Part shown: positions 62,575 through 64,000 of the stretch, piece by piece
Layout: every line of letters begins with the position of its first letter
Position numbering within the stretch: the stretch's first letter is position 1
NCBI GenBank assembly: GCA_002408125.1
Contig: DHQO01000002.1
Span: forward strand, 16,317 to 80,316
DNA length: 64,000 bases
Source: Hyphomonadaceae bacterium UBA5336
GTDB lineage: Bacteria; Pseudomonadota; Alphaproteobacteria; Caulobacterales; Hyphomonadaceae
Reading direction: 5' to 3'
Notes under the pieces: model-generated
Told to the model about the DNA's origin: nothing
What the model saw: only the letters and a program-made list of their open reading frames with translations
The model's database searches: none
Program-made: the position numbers and the translations under genes

Positions 62575-63459
62575 TTACAGCGCCTCCGCCCCGGAGATGA
62601 TCTCGATCAGCTCCTTGGTGATCTGAGCCTGACGGGCCCGGTTGTATTGCAGCGACAGGCTATCGATCAGGTCGCCGGCATTGCGCGTGGCATTGTCCAT
62701 GGCGGTCATTGAGGCGGCCTGCTCGCCAGCGGCGCTTTCCAGCATGGCCGACAGGAGCTGGGTGTTGATATAGCGCGGCAGCAGCGTTTCGAGGATTTCC
62801 TCTTCGGACGGCTCATAGGAGTAGATCGCACCCTGCAGGTCGATCACCTCGGCGTCTTCCGGCGGCGTGGCCGGAATCACCTGCTGCACGGTCGGCACCT
62901 GGCTGAGCACCGACTTGAAGCGGGAATAGACCAGCGAAGCCACGTCGAACTCACCCTCTTCATAGAGACGGGTCAGTTCGCGGCCGAGGCCGAGGGCGGC
63001 TTCGGTGAAATCGTTCTGCTTCACATCCGACAGGTCGACATGGTCGATGAACAGGTCGCCATATTCGCGGCCGAGCTGTTCGCGGCCCTTCTTGCCGATG
63101 GTGATCACCTTCACGGTCTTGCCTTCGGCGCGCAACTCATCGATCAGCGTGCGCGCGCGCTTCACCGTGTTGGCGTTGAAACCGCCGCACAGGCCGCGTT
63201 CCGCCGTCATTACGAGCACCAGATGGGTGTCGCTGGCACCGGTGCCCGAAAGCAGTTTCGGGCCTGAACCATCCGCCCCGGTGGCCGCCGACAGGTTGGC
63301 GATCACTGCCGCCAGCCGTTCGGCGTAGGGGCGCGATGCCTCGGCCGCTTCCTGGGCACGGCGCAGCTTGGCCGCGGCGACCATCTGCTTGGCCTTGGTG
63401 ATCTTCTGCGTGGATTTCACGCTAGAGATCCGGCCCTTGAGTTCCTTGAGGCTAGCCAT
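62575..63459 (-). CDS. atpG: F1 ATP synthase gamma subunit
   Basis: 294 residues. Coiled-coil N-terminus (MASLKELKGRISSVKSTQKITKAKQMVAAAKLRRAQ), Rossmann-like middle (VLVMTAERGLCGGFNANTVKRAR) and C-terminal helix (ASMTAMDNATRNAGDLIDSLSLQYNRARQAQITKELIEIISGAEAL). It forms the rotor shaft. Its last codons contain the GGAGG for the following extended atpD. Confidence 0.97.
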   Translation of the reverse strand: MASLKELKGRISSVKSTQKITKAKQMVAAAKLRRAQEAAEASRPYAERLAAVIANLSAATGADGSGPKLLSGTGASDTHLVLVMTAERGLCGGFNANTVKRARTLIDELRAEGKTVKVITIGKKGREQLGREYGDLFIDHVDLSDVKQNDFTEAALGLGRELTRLYEEGEFDVASLVYSRFKSVLSQVPTVQQVIPATPPEDAEVIDLQGAIYSYEPSEEEILETLLPRYINTQLLSAMLESAAGEQAASMTAMDNATRNAGDLIDSLSLQYNRARQAQITKELIEIISGAEAL

Positions 63460-63487
63460 TCAGCACTACCTGTCCCGTCTTTCGGCC

Positions 63488-64000
63488 TTACGCGAAGTTC
63501 TTCGTGAAGTCGTCCAGCGTTTCCTTGATGCCGGCTTCGATCTCGTCGGTCAGCGCCTTTTCCTTGGCGATCTTGGCCAGGAGATCGGCTTTCTGGCTAC
63601 GGATATGGGTCAACAGCTCAGCTTCGTAGCGCGTCACATTCTCCAGCTTGATGCCGTCGAGATAACCGCGCGTACCGGCATAGATCACGAAGACCTGCTC
63701 TTCCATCAGCAGCGGGCTGTACTGCGGCTGCTTGAGCAGCTCGGTCAGGCGCGCGCCACGATTGAGCAGCTTCTGGGTGGCGGCATCGAGATCGGAGCCG
63801 AATTTCGCGAAGGCGGCCATCTCGCGATACTGCGCGAGTTCGCCCTTCATCGAGCCGGCAACCTTCTTCATCGCTTTGGTCTGGGCGGCAGAGCCCACAC
63901 GCGACACCGAGAGGCCGACGTTCACGGCCGGGCGGATGCCCTGGTAGAAGAGGTCGGTTTCCAGGAAGATCTGGCCATCGGTGATCGAGATCACATTGGT
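63488..64000 (-). CDS. atpA: F1 ATP synthase alpha subunit, C-terminal part
   Basis: Frame open to the right edge. The visible 170 residues begin TNVISITDGQIFLETDLFYQGIRPAVNVGLSVSRVGSAAQTKAMKKVAGSMKGELAQYREMAAFAKFGSDLDAATQ, the alpha-subunit C-terminal catalytic-noncatalytic interface and helical domain including the signature PAVNVGLSVSRVGS. The 5' part lies outside the window. Confidence 0.96.
   Translation of the reverse strand, partial: TNVISITDGQIFLETDLFYQGIRPAVNVGLSVSRVGSAAQTKAMKKVAGSMKGELAQYREMAAFAKFGSDLDAATQKLLNRGARLTELLKQPQYSPLLMEEQVFVIYAGTRGYLDGIKLENVTRYEAELLTHIRSQKADLLAKIAKEKALTDEIEAGIKETLDDFTKNFA

Noticed and set aside
60888..62600. A 570-codon plus-strand frame over atpD
   Set aside because: Antisense of atpD including its fused domain; no start signal or conserved motif.

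Overview
This is a GC-rich alphaproteobacterial chromosome segment. The best guess is the Caulobacterales/Maricaulales (Hyphomonadaceae-Maricaulaceae) side of the class. The reasons are a GcrA cell-cycle regulator (41.1 kb), the alphaproteobacterial families DUF4167 and DUF4175/TIGR02302, an FtsZ with a long linker and an alphaproteobacterial C-terminal peptide, and three TonB-dependent receptors. There is no rRNA, no CRISPR array and no intact mobile element. Two tRNA genes, Gly(TCC) and Tyr(GTA), are present.

Layout. 0-5.5 kb: a partial glycosyltransferase, an AGE-family sugar epimerase, an SDR oxidoreductase, a sterol-desaturase-like enzyme and a secreted alkylsulfatase. 5.5-8.7 kb: tRNA-Gly, then a TonB receptor in an operon with a NikR-like regulator that keeps only one of the four canonical nickel ligands. 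8.7-15.9 kb: an AT-richer accessory island ending at tRNA-Tyr. It holds an HsdR fragment, an IS630 remnant, a flavin monooxygenase, a divergent LysR regulator and a second TonB receptor. 16-28 kb: an RlmB-like methyltransferase, a BlaI/M56-M23 sensor pair, TypA, a GH43-like lipoprotein and several secreted proteins of unknown role. 27-38 kb: prfA-prmC with the DUF4167 gene, a MAPEG protein, a CE15-like esterase, and the tightly overlapping chain argH-lptM-lipoprotein-lysA-DUF4175. 38-47 kb: TlpA, a hydrolase cassette flanked by 22-bp direct repeats, an orphan ABC permease, GcrA, an SMP-30 lactonase, DUF418, PrmA and an M24 aminopeptidase.

47-57.6 kb is a leftward division and envelope cluster: ddl-ftsQ-ftsA-ftsZ, lpxC, bamD, recN, ligA. 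Its upstream neighbour is a divergent TonB receptor (57.8 kb), so murB/murC are not adjacent. 59.9-64 kb is the leftward F1 ATP synthase operon atpA(partial)-atpG-atpD-unknown ORF-atpC.

The strongest unusual signals are these. (1) A CxxC...CxxC domain is fused in frame to the N-terminus of AtpD, with a second strong ribosome binding site at the canonical AtpD start. (2) A NikR homologue has lost three nickel ligands, yet a 28-bp NikR-geometry site lies upstream of its receptor partner. (3) BlaI-type operators are shared between the blaI promoter and the ddl/TonB-receptor intergenic region. (4) A perfect 12-bp hairpin buries the prfA start codon. (5) A one-gene insertion lies between 22-bp direct repeats, and an unrecognised ORF sits between atpD and atpC. 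(6) A dispersed double-palindrome repeat occurs four times.
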